This document shows, piece by piece, positions 14,895 to 21,486 of a stretch of DNA of 25,699 nucleotides. The notes below the pieces were generated by a model that did not search any database, was not told the origin of the DNA, and saw nothing but the letters and a program-made list of their open reading frames with translations. Position numbers and translations under genes: made by a program. Source of the DNA: CBDCWA01 sp046048295 (GTDB taxonomy: Bacteria; Pseudomonadota; Alphaproteobacteria; Rhizobiales; Hyphomicrobiaceae); NCBI GenBank assembly GCA_046048295.1, contig JBJOGJ010000026.1, positions 1-25,699 on the forward strand. Direction: 5' to 3'. Numbering within the stretch: the first letter of the stretch is position 1; every line of letters starts with the position of its first letter.

Positions 14895-16037
14895 CTACCT
14901 ACCCCACAAATTGCTGGGTCTGCCGCCTGTGTCGTAGGCAATGGCGCCGTCCTTCGTCGTCTCGCGAATGCGGCGCCACTCGTCATGATAGGTTGCGGCA
15001 TGGCCGCGAAAGTGCGGCATGACATAACGTGCGAAGAGCTCCATCGAACGGCGGATCGCGGCCGTGCCCGTCCATTCGTGTACCGACAGCATGACGCCGC
15101 CGAAGCCGCCGGTCTCATCCTGCTTTTCCTCGATCCATTTGACGGCGTCGTCCGGTGTGCCGACGACCCAGTCGCGGCGGTCGACGATCCCTTCGGGCGT
15201 GAACTCCTCGACGGTCTGGCCGGGATGCTGCTGGTACAGGCCGCGCAGCCCGATTGCCGAAAAGTACTCCGCCTCCCGCATGATGCCGGGTGCAGCTTCG
15301 CGCCACGCGGTTTCGCGGTCCTCTGCCAGATGCATATAGGTGTTGATGCGCCAGTTGCCGCGGTCGGCAGTGCGCCCTGCCTTGGCAGCGCCCTCTTCGA
15401 CCAGCCGCCAGCGGTCCGCCAGCCCGCCCACCTCGCGCCGGTTCTTGCCGGCCGGACAGAGCCAGATCATTCCGTGCCGTCCTATGAGATCGAGATTGGC
15501 GGGCGTCGCTGCAGACGGCATCGCGAGTTGCAGCCGTGGGCTCTGGTAGGAGCGGAGCTGCAGTCTCATGTCGCGGAACTGCCAGAAGCGGCCCTCGTGA
15601 CTTATCGGCTCGTCCGCCTCCAGCAGCCGTACGATAACGTCGATCGCCTCGTGCAACATCGGGTAAAGATCTGAGTTCTTCATGTTGAACAGCATCTTGT
15701 CGGTGACCAGGCTGCACGGCCCGAGCCCGAGGATCGCGCGCCCCTCGCTCAGATGGTCGAGGAAGCACATCCGCTCGGCGAGGTGGAACGGATGATGAAA
15801 TGGCGCACTGAATACGGACGTGCCGAGACGAATCCGCTTCGCCTTTGCCGCCACCATCGCCAGCGCCATCTCCGGCGCCGGCATCGTCTCCCAGCCGCCT
15901 GAATGGTGCTCGCCGATATAGGCCTCGTCGAAGCCGAGTTCGTCCGCGTACTCGAGGAGCCCGATGTCGCGTTTGAAGGCGAGCGAAGGATTCTCGCTCG
16001 GATGATGGCACGGCATCATGAATACGGAGAATTTCAT
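14895..16037 (-). CDS. LLM-class flavin-dependent oxidoreductase (bacterial luciferase-like)
   Basis: 380 residues with the TIM-barrel signatures of the luciferase-like monooxygenase class: KFSVFMMPCHHP at the N-terminus, ADELGFDEAYIGEHH at about 31-45, LGTSVFSAPFHHPFHLAER at about 71-89, then LDHLSEGRAILGLG. These enzymes use reduced FMN and oxygen to hydroxylate or oxidatively cleave substrates, usually with a separate flavin reductase that is not seen here. Insert and tail sequences (from about residue 250) fit the long-chain type, similar to limonene- or alkane-monooxygenase-like members. An AAGGTG ribosome site precedes the ATG, and TATAAC at 16052-16057 on this strand is a -10 candidate, though no good -35 is evident. 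The true substrate is unknown. Confidence 0.9.
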   Translation of the reverse strand: MKFSVFMMPCHHPSENPSLAFKRDIGLLEYADELGFDEAYIGEHHSGGWETMPAPEMALAMVAAKAKRIRLGTSVFSAPFHHPFHLAERMCFLDHLSEGRAILGLGPCSLVTDKMLFNMKNSDLYPMLHEAIDVIVRLLEADEPISHEGRFWQFRDMRLQLRSYQSPRLQLAMPSAATPANLDLIGRHGMIWLCPAGKNRREVGGLADRWRLVEEGAAKAGRTADRGNWRINTYMHLAEDRETAWREAAPGIMREAEYFSAIGLRGLYQQHPGQTVEEFTPEGIVDRRDWVVGTPDDAVKWIEEKQDETGGFGGVMLSVHEWTGTAAIRRSMELFARYVMPHFRGHAATYHDEWRRIRETTKDGAIAYDTGGRPSNLWGR

Positions 16038-16199
16038 CGGCGCACCTTGTTGTTATAGGCAGTCCGTAAAGCGTAGCTTGCCCGTGGCCGGCCTCACAAG
16101 ACCGTGACCTCTCGCAGTCGTGATACGTACTTCGCCTTAGTTGGTGCTACCAATCCAAAGCGGCAAATTGAGCCGTGCTTCGCGAGAAGGAAACGGTCG

Positions 16200-16352
16200 A
16201 TGAAACCCTATATCCTTGCACTCATCATTGCGTTGTTCACCTTTGGCGCCACAACCGTCGGCGCGCGTGCGGACGGGAGTTACTCCGGCTATCCCGACTG
16301 GGCCAAGGAAGCCTTCGAAGGCGCTGACGACAAGGGTGGCGAAAGCGACTAG
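16200..16352 (+). CDS. Small secreted acidic peptide, unknown function
   Basis: A 50-residue product beginning with a basic-hydrophobic signal peptide (about residues 1-24, ending AxA-like in GARA) and followed by a short acidic mature part of about 26 residues that contains SGYPDWAKEAFEG. AAGGAA lies about 8 bases before the ATG at 16200. It sits alone on the plus strand between two minus-strand genes, divergent from the monooxygenase and convergent with the cupin. No named family is recognised. The good ribosome site and clean signal peptide argue it is real; its short length argues caution. Confidence 0.55.
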   Translation: MKPYILALIIALFTFGATTVGARADGSYSGYPDWAKEAFEGADDKGGESD

Positions 16353-16370
16353 CACAATTGCGGTGCGGGA

Positions 16371-16775
16371 TCAGGCGGGCGTTGCGCTGTAGTCTGCGTC
16401 GCTCACCTGTTCCAGCCACACAACGGCCACTCCGTCGATGCCTTCCTGGAACGCGATATGCGTCATCGCGGTGTCAGGGGCGGCACCATGCCAGTGCTTC
16501 TCGCCTGGTGGGATCCAGACGGTATCGCCCGGCCGGATCTCGCGCACCGGTTCGCCCCACGTTTGCACCCGGCCAATGCCTTCCGAGACATAAAGCGTCT
16601 GTCCGAGGGGGTGTGTATGCCATGCGGTGCGTGCGCCGGGTTCGAACGTGACGCGGTTGGCGGAAACAGTTGCCGGCGCGGGCGCCTCGACGATCGGTTC
16701 CAGCGTGACGTCGCCGGTGAACCAGTCGGGGCTTCCCTTGCGGGACGCGCGACTGCCTGCCTTGAAATGCTCCAT
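16371..16775 (-). CDS. Cupin resembling manganese hydroxynitrile lyase ((R)-mandelonitrile lyase-like)
   Basis: 134 residues, one small cupin barrel. Metal ligands are visible as H53, H55 and Q59 in WHTHPLGQT and H94 in GEKHWHG. From memory of Granulicella tundricola hydroxynitrile lyase (GtHNL), the sequence, length and residue numbers are closely alike: WFTGDVT near 18-24, EPGARTAWHTHPLGQTL, the second cupin motif and H96, H106 and Q110. GtHNL-type enzymes split cyanohydrins to aldehyde and HCN, or make them, in a manganese site. Natural roles of the family are unclear, so lyase activity here is an inference. Relative to GtHNL positions 40-42 read NRV rather than ASV. A GGAGG site precedes the ATG at 16775. 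The nitrile hydratase gene is 16 kb away and not a demonstrated partner. Confidence 0.83.
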   Translation of the reverse strand: MEHFKAGSRASRKGSPDWFTGDVTLEPIVEAPAPATVSANRVTFEPGARTAWHTHPLGQTLYVSEGIGRVQTWGEPVREIRPGDTVWIPPGEKHWHGAAPDTAMTHIAFQEGIDGVAVVWLEQVSDADYSATPA

Positions 16776-16842
16776 AGCCTTGTCCTCCGGTCAGTCAGGT
16801 GCCTCGTCCGGAGTGTGCGGTAGGAGAGGAAGGGACGCAACG

Positions 16843-17103
16843 CTATCCGAACGAAAACCCGAACCGCTCGAGCAGTCCTGCGGGCTGCCTCGCTGCTGCA
16901 ATCTGGCCGCGGATCGTCAAGTGGCAGGCGCTGCCCACCCGCTCCACAAGCCCCATGTCGATCAGTTCCTGCAGGGTCCGGCTATCGAACTCGACTGCAG
17001 ATGCCGGCGTCGATGCCAGCCGGCGCAACACGCGCCGCTCCTGGCGCGATAACTCATCAGGCAACATGCCACACACCAACTCACTGTGCGCCGCCTGCTT
17101 CAT
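16843..17103 (-). CDS. Small winged-helix-like protein, unknown
   Basis: 86 residues. The central part reads RRVLRRLASTPASAVEFDSRTLQELIDMGLVERVGSACHLTIRG in pattern, a helix-turn-helix-like run followed by a beta-wing-like LVERVG...HLTIRG, as seen in small winged-helix DNA-binding proteins. No family name is recognised. Start choice is uncertain: GGGGAGG abuts the ATG at 17101-17103 with no spacer, so the true start may be a GTG or the ATG at 17065-17067 (residue 13). It lies downstream of the molybdenum-hydroxylase gene on the same strand, 125 bases away, with a DnaA-box-like pair between them, and 67 bases upstream of the cupin gene. Confidence 0.5.
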   Translation of the reverse strand: MKQAAHSELVCGMLPDELSRQERRVLRRLASTPASAVEFDSRTLQELIDMGLVERVGSACHLTIRGQIAAARQPAGLLERFGFSFG

Positions 17104-17170
17104 CCTCCCCGGATGCTACCCCGCCAGCGGCGCAAATACCGCATTGGGATCTTTGTTCAGCAAGGTCAAG

Positions 17171-17190
17171 TTGTCCACAGCTTTTCCACA
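17171..17190. promoter_or_regulatory. Pair of DnaA-box-like sequences in phase
   Basis: TTGTCCACA (17171-17179) and TTTTCCACA (17182-17190) each match the DnaA-box consensus TTATNCACA at all but one position. Their starts are 11 bases apart, one helical turn, in the 125-base gap upstream of the small winged-helix gene. Two nearby high-affinity-like boxes are rare by chance in GC-rich DNA. They could let DnaA regulate the minus-strand gene or titrate DnaA. There is no AT-rich unwinding stretch and no dnaA, hemE or parAB nearby, so an origin is not claimed. Confidence 0.45.
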
Positions 17191-17228
17191 GGATGTGTAT
17201 TTCCGTGCCCGTGCCAAATCCAGGCCCG

Positions 17229-19580
17229 TCAGCCCGCTACTCTGATCGCCTGCCGCAGCCTCTCCGGTGTCACCGGCAGGTCGAGAAGGCGGATGCGGAG
17301 TGGACGGAGCGCGTCCTCTATGGCCGAGATCACGGCCGATGGCGCCGCGATGGTCCCGCTTTCCGCAGCGCCCTTGACGCCCAAAGGGTTCATGGGGCTC
17401 GGGCTCACCATGTGGTGGATCTCGACGCGGGGGATCTCGGGCGCGGTCGGCAGCAGGTAGTCGGCATAATTCACGGTAAGCGGCTGTCCGTCTTCGGAAT
17501 ATCGCATCCACTCGAACAGCGCCTGGCCGATGCCGTGCACGACGCCGCCGAGGACCTGGCCCTCGACGAGCTTCGGGTTGATCATCCGGCCGCAGTCATG
17601 CACCACGACGTAGCGGTTGAGCTTGATCATGCCGCTCTCGGGGTCGACCTCCGCTTCGCAGATGTGCGTGCCGTTGCAGTAGGTGAGGCCGGTGGTCGAG
17701 AAATCGACGAAGGCGGAGAGCCCCGGTTGCATGTTGCCCGGCATCGCGAAACCGGGCACACCGGAGAGCGCGTGCGCGATCTCGGCGAGGCTCTTCTTCA
17801 TCTCCGGCGCGCCTTTGACGCGCACATGCCCGCCCTTGATCTCGAGGTCCTCCGCCGCAACCTCCATCATGTGCGAGGCGGCCTGGCGCGCCTTATCCGC
17901 GACCTGCCGCGCAGCAAGATGGATGGCATTGCCGGCGGTGACGGCCTGCCGGCTCGCGAACGCGCCGAGGCCGAAGTCTGTCGCCGCTGTGTCGCCGTCG
18001 ACGACGTGGATGTCCTCGAGCGCCACGTCGAGCACGTCGGCGACGAGGTGCGCCATCATCGCGTGCGTCCCCTGGCCCTGGTCCGTGGCGCCGGTCGCCA
18101 CCATGATCCGTCCCGAAGGACCGATACGCAGCGTCGCGCTCTCGAACGGCCCGCGTCCGGTCGCCTCGACGTAGTTCGATAGCCCGAGTCCGATGAAGCG
18201 GCCTTCGGCGTGGGCGGCGTCGCGCCGGGCCTCGAATTCCGCCCAGCCCGCTTCCCGAAGAGCCCACGCCATGCAGCCCGGATAGTCGCCGCTGTCGTAG
18301 GTCATCATCGAGCCGTCGCGCTGCTTGACCGGGGTCGTGAACGGCATCTGGTCGGCACGGATCATGTTGAGCCTGCGCACCTCGTCGCGTGCGAGCCCGA
18401 GCTCGTCTGCGATGCGATCTAGCATGCGTTCCATGACGAACGTGCCCTGCGGCCGGCCGGCGCCGCGCGTCGCCGTCGAGGGCACCATGTTGGTGAGGCA
18501 GCAGGCGATCTCCAGCTTGAAGGCCGGCAGAACATAGGGCCCGATGACATTGGTCGCCGCGTTGTAGGAAAGCGCGACGCCATAGGGCGTGGTGGCGCCA
18601 TGGTCGTGGCAGAGGCGGCCGCGCAGAGCGAGCAGTCGTCCGTCCGCATCGACGGCGGCTTCCATGTCCCAGTCCTGGCGCCGCTCGAGGCAGGTGGCGA
18701 CGAAGTTCTCGCGCCGGTCCTCGATCCACTTCACCGGGCGGCCCGTGATGATGCTGGCGGCGGAGACCGCAAGCTCCTCCGGATAGAACACCGCCTTTGG
18801 CCCGAAGCCGCCGCCGACGTCCGGCGTCGCGACGCGCACCTGCGTCTCGTCGAGGCCGAGCGAGGCGACCAGCAACGCTTTCGCGCGGTGCGGCATCTGC
18901 GTCGAGGCCCAGGTCGTGAGGAAACGTTCGTCTGCGTCCCATCGCGCGACGACACCCCGCGTCTCGATCGAGTGCCCGCCGCCTTTGTCGAGCCGGTGGC
19001 GCTGCTTGAACACGTGCGCCGCCCTGGCGAATGCGCCGTCCGTGTCGCCGTAGTCGATCCACGCTTGCGAGACGAGGTTGTCCGGGCAGTCGAGCCGCGC
19101 CTTGGGGCTTCCGGGCTCCAATCCGTCGTAGGGATCGGTGACGGCCGGCAGCGGATCGATGTCGAGCAGGATCGCCTGCGCCGCGTCCTCGGCGATGTGG
19201 CGGGCGTCTGCCAGCACCATGGCGATCGGTTCGCCGACGTAGGTGACCTCGTCGTGGACGAGGACGATCGGATCGACGTGGAAGCGGATCGAGGCGGCGG
19301 GCAGCGTTTGCGGCATCCGGTCGTGCCGGAGGTGCGGTCGCAGGTCCTGGTAGGTGTAGACGGCATGGACGCCGGGCATCGCCTTCGCCGCCGCCGTGTC
19401 GATCGCGCGGATCAGGCCGTGCGCTACGGGGCTCCTGAGGAACGCGGCGTGCAGCATGCCGGGGAGCCGGATATCGTCGATGTAGCGGCCAGCGCCCTGG
19501 ATGAAGCGCTTGTCCTCGATGCGCGGCAGGCTCTTGTCGATCCAGCCCTGCGATCCCTCCGGTGGCGCGATATCCGACAT
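17229..19580 (-). CDS. Xanthine dehydrogenase-family molybdopterin-binding large subunit
   Basis: 783 residues, the usual size for the large subunit of molybdenum hydroxylases. The N-terminal a/b-hammerhead domain (about 20-150) is followed by the molybdopterin-binding region with DVGGGFGPK (254-262), RGAGRPQGTF (372-381), ATDQGQGTH and HDCGRMINP. The catalytic base is E740 in KGAAESG. The RGAGR loop is of the xanthine/aldehyde oxidase type, not the CSFR loop of true CO dehydrogenase. Such enzymes hydroxylate N-heterocycles, aldehydes or related substrates. The FAD and 2Fe-2S subunits needed for electron transfer are not adjacent: the flanking genes are a small winged-helix gene and the divergent hydrolase. 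The ATG at 19578-19580 is chosen because upstream in-frame sequence is low-complexity and enters the repeat region; the ribosome site is weak. Confidence 0.92.
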   Translation of the reverse strand: MSDIAPPEGSQGWIDKSLPRIEDKRFIQGAGRYIDDIRLPGMLHAAFLRSPVAHGLIRAIDTAAAKAMPGVHAVYTYQDLRPHLRHDRMPQTLPAASIRFHVDPIVLVHDEVTYVGEPIAMVLADARHIAEDAAQAILLDIDPLPAVTDPYDGLEPGSPKARLDCPDNLVSQAWIDYGDTDGAFARAAHVFKQRHRLDKGGGHSIETRGVVARWDADERFLTTWASTQMPHRAKALLVASLGLDETQVRVATPDVGGGFGPKAVFYPEELAVSAASIITGRPVKWIEDRRENFVATCLERRQDWDMEAAVDADGRLLALRGRLCHDHGATTPYGVALSYNAATNVIGPYVLPAFKLEIACCLTNMVPSTATRGAGRPQGTFVMERMLDRIADELGLARDEVRRLNMIRADQMPFTTPVKQRDGSMMTYDSGDYPGCMAWALREAGWAEFEARRDAAHAEGRFIGLGLSNYVEATGRGPFESATLRIGPSGRIMVATGATDQGQGTHAMMAHLVADVLDVALEDIHVVDGDTAATDFGLGAFASRQAVTAGNAIHLAARQVADKARQAASHMMEVAAEDLEIKGGHVRVKGAPEMKKSLAEIAHALSGVPGFAMPGNMQPGLSAFVDFSTTGLTYCNGTHICEAEVDPESGMIKLNRYVVVHDCGRMINPKLVEGQVLGGVVHGIGQALFEWMRYSEDGQPLTVNYADYLLPTAPEIPRVEIHHMVSPSPMNPLGVKGAAESGTIAAPSAVISAIEDALRPLRIRLLDLPVTPERLRQAIRVAG

Positions 19581-19719
19581 GCCTGCGCGTTTCCCTCTCG
19601 GTCCTACTTGTGCCGGCGGACGATAGCGGCATCCGGTGCGCGTTGCAAAGCGGGGGAGGGGGTGGAGTGGCGTCTGGTTCGGGCGGCATTTGCGCACCAC
19701 GTCTGCCAAGCCAACACTT

Positions 19720-19872
19720 TGTCATTCTCGGGCTTGTCCCGAGAACCCACCGGAGGGCGTACTCTGTCTTCAGAGATTGTGGTGGCGAGGTGCTGCGGAA
19801 AGCGGCGCGGCGGATCTCGGTGCTCCGGCGCTTGGGGAGGGATGGGTTCTCGGCCTGAAGCCGAGAATGACA
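19720..19872. repeat. Palindromic intergenic repeat 1 with nested hairpins
   Basis: A 153-base element whose ends are 30-base imperfect inverted repeats (19720-19749 and 19843-19872). Each end itself folds: the left has TTCTCGGG and CCCGAGAA around a 4-base loop, the right has TTCTCGGC and GCCGAGAA. Outer parts pair perfectly and differ only in the loops. The interior (about 19750-19842) codes for nothing recognisable. It resembles the mobile-looking palindromic repeats common between genes in alphaproteobacteria, and lies in the 582-base gap between the hydroxylase and hydrolase genes. The rest of that gap (19581-19719 and 19873-19949) shows nothing I can name. Confidence 0.75.
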
Positions 19873-19949
19873 GGTGTGGGTGGGGTGAAGGGTGCGGCAG
19901 GCTCACGGGAGATTCCAGCGCGTCAGGCAGGGACGGTCACGCCCCTTCT

Positions 19950-20065
19950 TGTCATCCCGGACGAGCGAAGCGAGAGCCGGGACCCAGGGGCGCCAGGCGA
20001 GCGGCTCGACTTGTTACTCCTGGGTCCCGGCTCTGCGCGGCTTGCGCCGCTTGGCCGGGATGACA
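19950..20065. repeat. Palindromic intergenic repeat 2 with nested hairpins
   Basis: A 116-base element. The outer ends pair over 10 bases (GTCATCCCGG with CCGGGATGAC) and an inner 16-base perfect inverted repeat joins 19973-19988 with 20019-20034. Within each arm TCCCGG pairs with CCGGGA to make a local hairpin. The sequence type, GTCATCCCGG ... GGGACCCAGG, is a well-known alphaproteobacterial intergenic repeat often mistranslated into spurious proteins. It shares a 16-base right flank (atgacaggtgtgggtg) with repeat 1, at 20060-20075 and 19867-19882. Confidence 0.8.
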
Positions 20066-20096
20066 GGTGTGGGTGAGTGCCCCACCCCCTTCCCGC

Positions 20097-20125
20097 TTGA
20101 CAGGCCGGCCCGGGGCGGGTGTGTT
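20097..20125 (+). promoter_or_regulatory. Promoter candidate for the alpha/beta hydrolase gene
   Basis: A perfect TTGACA (20097-20102), a 17-base spacer and TGTGTT (20120-20125, 3 of 6 to TATAAT). Start would fall about 30 bases before the ATG at 20163. It begins about 30 bases right of palindromic repeat 2, so the repeat lies just upstream of the promoter. The -10 match is poor. Confidence 0.35.
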
Positions 20126-20162
20126 CCGGCGGGCAGATCATCGCAAGACAAGAGGAAACGGG

Positions 20163-21224
20163 ATGAGCGATCCGCGGGTGGAGCATGCACGGAACTGGAT
20201 GGCGCGGTTCACGGTCAACGGGGTGAACCCGAGCGACTTTTTCGACGTGATCAATTCGATCAGCCACTGGGACGAGTGGTGCGCCGCGTTCTCGGCCCGG
20301 GCGAAGGTGCATGAGGATCTCGGCCGGGCGGCGCTCGACAAGGGGCAGTTCCTGAGCGCGGGCGAGCACCTGGGCCGCGCGTCGGTCACCTACCACTTCG
20401 CGAAGTACCTGTTCGTGCAGGACATCGACCAGATGCGGGCGGCGCACATGAAGGCGGTCGACTGCCACACGCTCGCCCTGCCGTACCAGGAGTTTCCGGG
20501 CGAGCGGGTGATGATCCCCTACGAGGGCCGCCAACTCGCCGCGATCCTGCGCAAGCCGCCGGGCATCGCCAGGGCGCCGGTCGTCCTGATGATGATGGGC
20601 CTCGATTCGGCGAAGGAGGAGCTCGACACGTTCGAGGTGCACTTCCTGCGGCGCGGGATGGCGACGCTGGCGTTTGACGGGCCGGGGCAGGGGGAGGCCG
20701 AATATGACATGCCGATCCGCTACGATTACGAGGGCGTGGTCGGGCCGGTGATCGACTGGGTGGAGAAGCGCGGCGATCTCGACGGCAACCGGGTCGGGCT
20801 CTGGGGCATCTCGCTCGGCGGCTACTATGCGCCCCGCGCGGTCGCGTTCGAGAAGCGGATCAAGGCGGCGGTCGCGGTCTGCGGACCCTACAACTGGGGC
20901 AAGCTGTGGGACAAGCTGCCGAGCCTGACGCGCGATGCCTATGTGGTGCGCAGTCATTCCAAGTCGGAAGCGGAGGCGGCGGAAAAGGCCTACACGCTGT
21001 CGCTCGAAGGCGTGGCGGAGAAGATCGAGTGCCCGATGTTCGTCGTCGCAGGCGGCCTCGACCGGCTGACGCCGCCGGAGGACATGCAGAAGCTGGCTGC
21101 CGAAGTGAAGGGGCCGCTGGAGCTTCTGACGATCCCGGACGGCAATCATGTCGGCCACAATCGTCCGTACATGTACCGTCCGCAGTCGGCCGACTGGATG
21201 GCGGAGCATCTCGCGGCGAAGTAG
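20163..21224 (+). CDS. Alpha/beta hydrolase, 2,6-dihydroxypseudooxynicotine hydrolase-like
   Basis: 353 residues. A helical N-terminal domain (about 1-105) precedes an alpha/beta-hydrolase core. The triad is visible as S217 in GISLGGY, D300 in AGGLDRLTP and H329 in DGNHVGHN. I recall the 2,6-dihydroxypseudooxynicotine hydrolase of nicotine breakdown in Arthrobacter as having the same helical start, size and triad numbers, but this is from memory and needs alignment. There a glutamate near 248 is important for C-C cleavage; this protein has leucine at 248, so activity may differ, and an esterase of FrsA type remains possible. The ATG at 20163 has AGAGGAAAC just upstream; an in-frame longer start is inside repeat-adjacent sequence. 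It is divergent from the molybdenum hydroxylase. Confidence 0.85.
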   Translation: MSDPRVEHARNWMARFTVNGVNPSDFFDVINSISHWDEWCAAFSARAKVHEDLGRAALDKGQFLSAGEHLGRASVTYHFAKYLFVQDIDQMRAAHMKAVDCHTLALPYQEFPGERVMIPYEGRQLAAILRKPPGIARAPVVLMMMGLDSAKEELDTFEVHFLRRGMATLAFDGPGQGEAEYDMPIRYDYEGVVGPVIDWVEKRGDLDGNRVGLWGISLGGYYAPRAVAFEKRIKAAVAVCGPYNWGKLWDKLPSLTRDAYVVRSHSKSEAEAAEKAYTLSLEGVAEKIECPMFVVAGGLDRLTPPEDMQKLAAEVKGPLELLTIPDGNHVGHNRPYMYRPQSADWMAEHLAAK

Positions 21225-21247
21225 GGGGCGAAGGTCGAAGGGCAGAT

Positions 21248-21324
21248 TGGTCGGAGCGGCGAGATTCGAACTCGCGACCCCTTGCTCCCGAAGCAAGTGC
21301 GCTACCAGGCTGCGCTACGCTCCG
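21248..21324 (-). tRNA. tRNA-Pro (anticodon CGG)
   Basis: A 77-base cloverleaf on the minus strand. Acceptor arms CGGAGCG and CGCTCCG pair fully, the D-arm contains AGCCTGGTAGC, the anticodon stem CTTGC/GCAAG encloses the loop TTCGGGA with anticodon CGG followed by G37, and the T-arm has GTTCGAATC. The CCA end is encoded. It decodes the proline codon CCG, frequent in this GC-rich genome. No integrase or duplicated 3' end is seen nearby, so it shows no sign of use as an attachment site. It starts about 23 bases downstream of the hydrolase stop and on the opposite strand. Confidence 0.97.
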
Positions 21325-21402
21325 ACCCTGGTATCGCCCGGCCGGCGCGGTGTCATTGCGCCAGGGAGGCGCGGGCGCGGCGGGGCGTTCTCGAAGGGCC
21401 GG

Positions 21403-21431
21403 TTTATAGCCCGAGCGAACCGGGCCGGCAA
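21403..21431 (-). promoter_or_regulatory. Promoter for tRNA-Pro
   Basis: On the minus strand TTGCCG (21426-21431), a 17-base spacer and TATAAA (21403-21408). The -10 box is nearly perfect. The start would lie near 21396, giving a leader of roughly 70 bases before the mature tRNA 5' end, which ribonuclease P would remove. Best-looking minus-strand promoter in the window. Confidence 0.6.
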
Positions 21432-21486
21432 GCCCGCCCGAGACGCAATTTAACAACGCCCTGCGCGTGACGCGCCCACCCCGCCC

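Noticed and set aside
17171..17190. Replication origin at the DnaA-box-like pair
   Set aside because: Only two boxes, no AT-rich unwinding stretch and no origin-linked genes.
17229..19580. Carbon monoxide dehydrogenase large subunit
   Set aside because: The active loop is RGAGR and not the CSFR type required for CO oxidation.
17893..20063. Very long open frames opposite or around the hydroxylase gene (over 480 codons)
   Set aside because: They arise from high-GC third-position bias on the other frames. Their products are low-complexity Arg, Ala, Gly and Pro strings, and they overlap a complete recognised gene.
19892..20100. Small plus-strand protein starting in repeat 2
   Set aside because: Sequence of the type SSRTSEARAGTQ is a known artefact of translating alphaproteobacterial palindromic repeats.
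20067..20162. N-terminal extension of the alpha/beta hydrolase
   Set aside because: It begins at the edge of repeat 2 and spans the promoter candidate, while the ATG at 20163 has a good ribosome site and fits the family start.
19923..21296. A long minus-strand frame over the alpha/beta hydrolase and tRNA
   Set aside because: It has no recognisable protein features, runs through a tRNA gene and a palindromic repeat, and shadows a real gene.
21248..21486. Integrative element attached at tRNA-Pro
   Set aside because: No integrase, no duplicated tRNA end and housekeeping-like genes on both sides.
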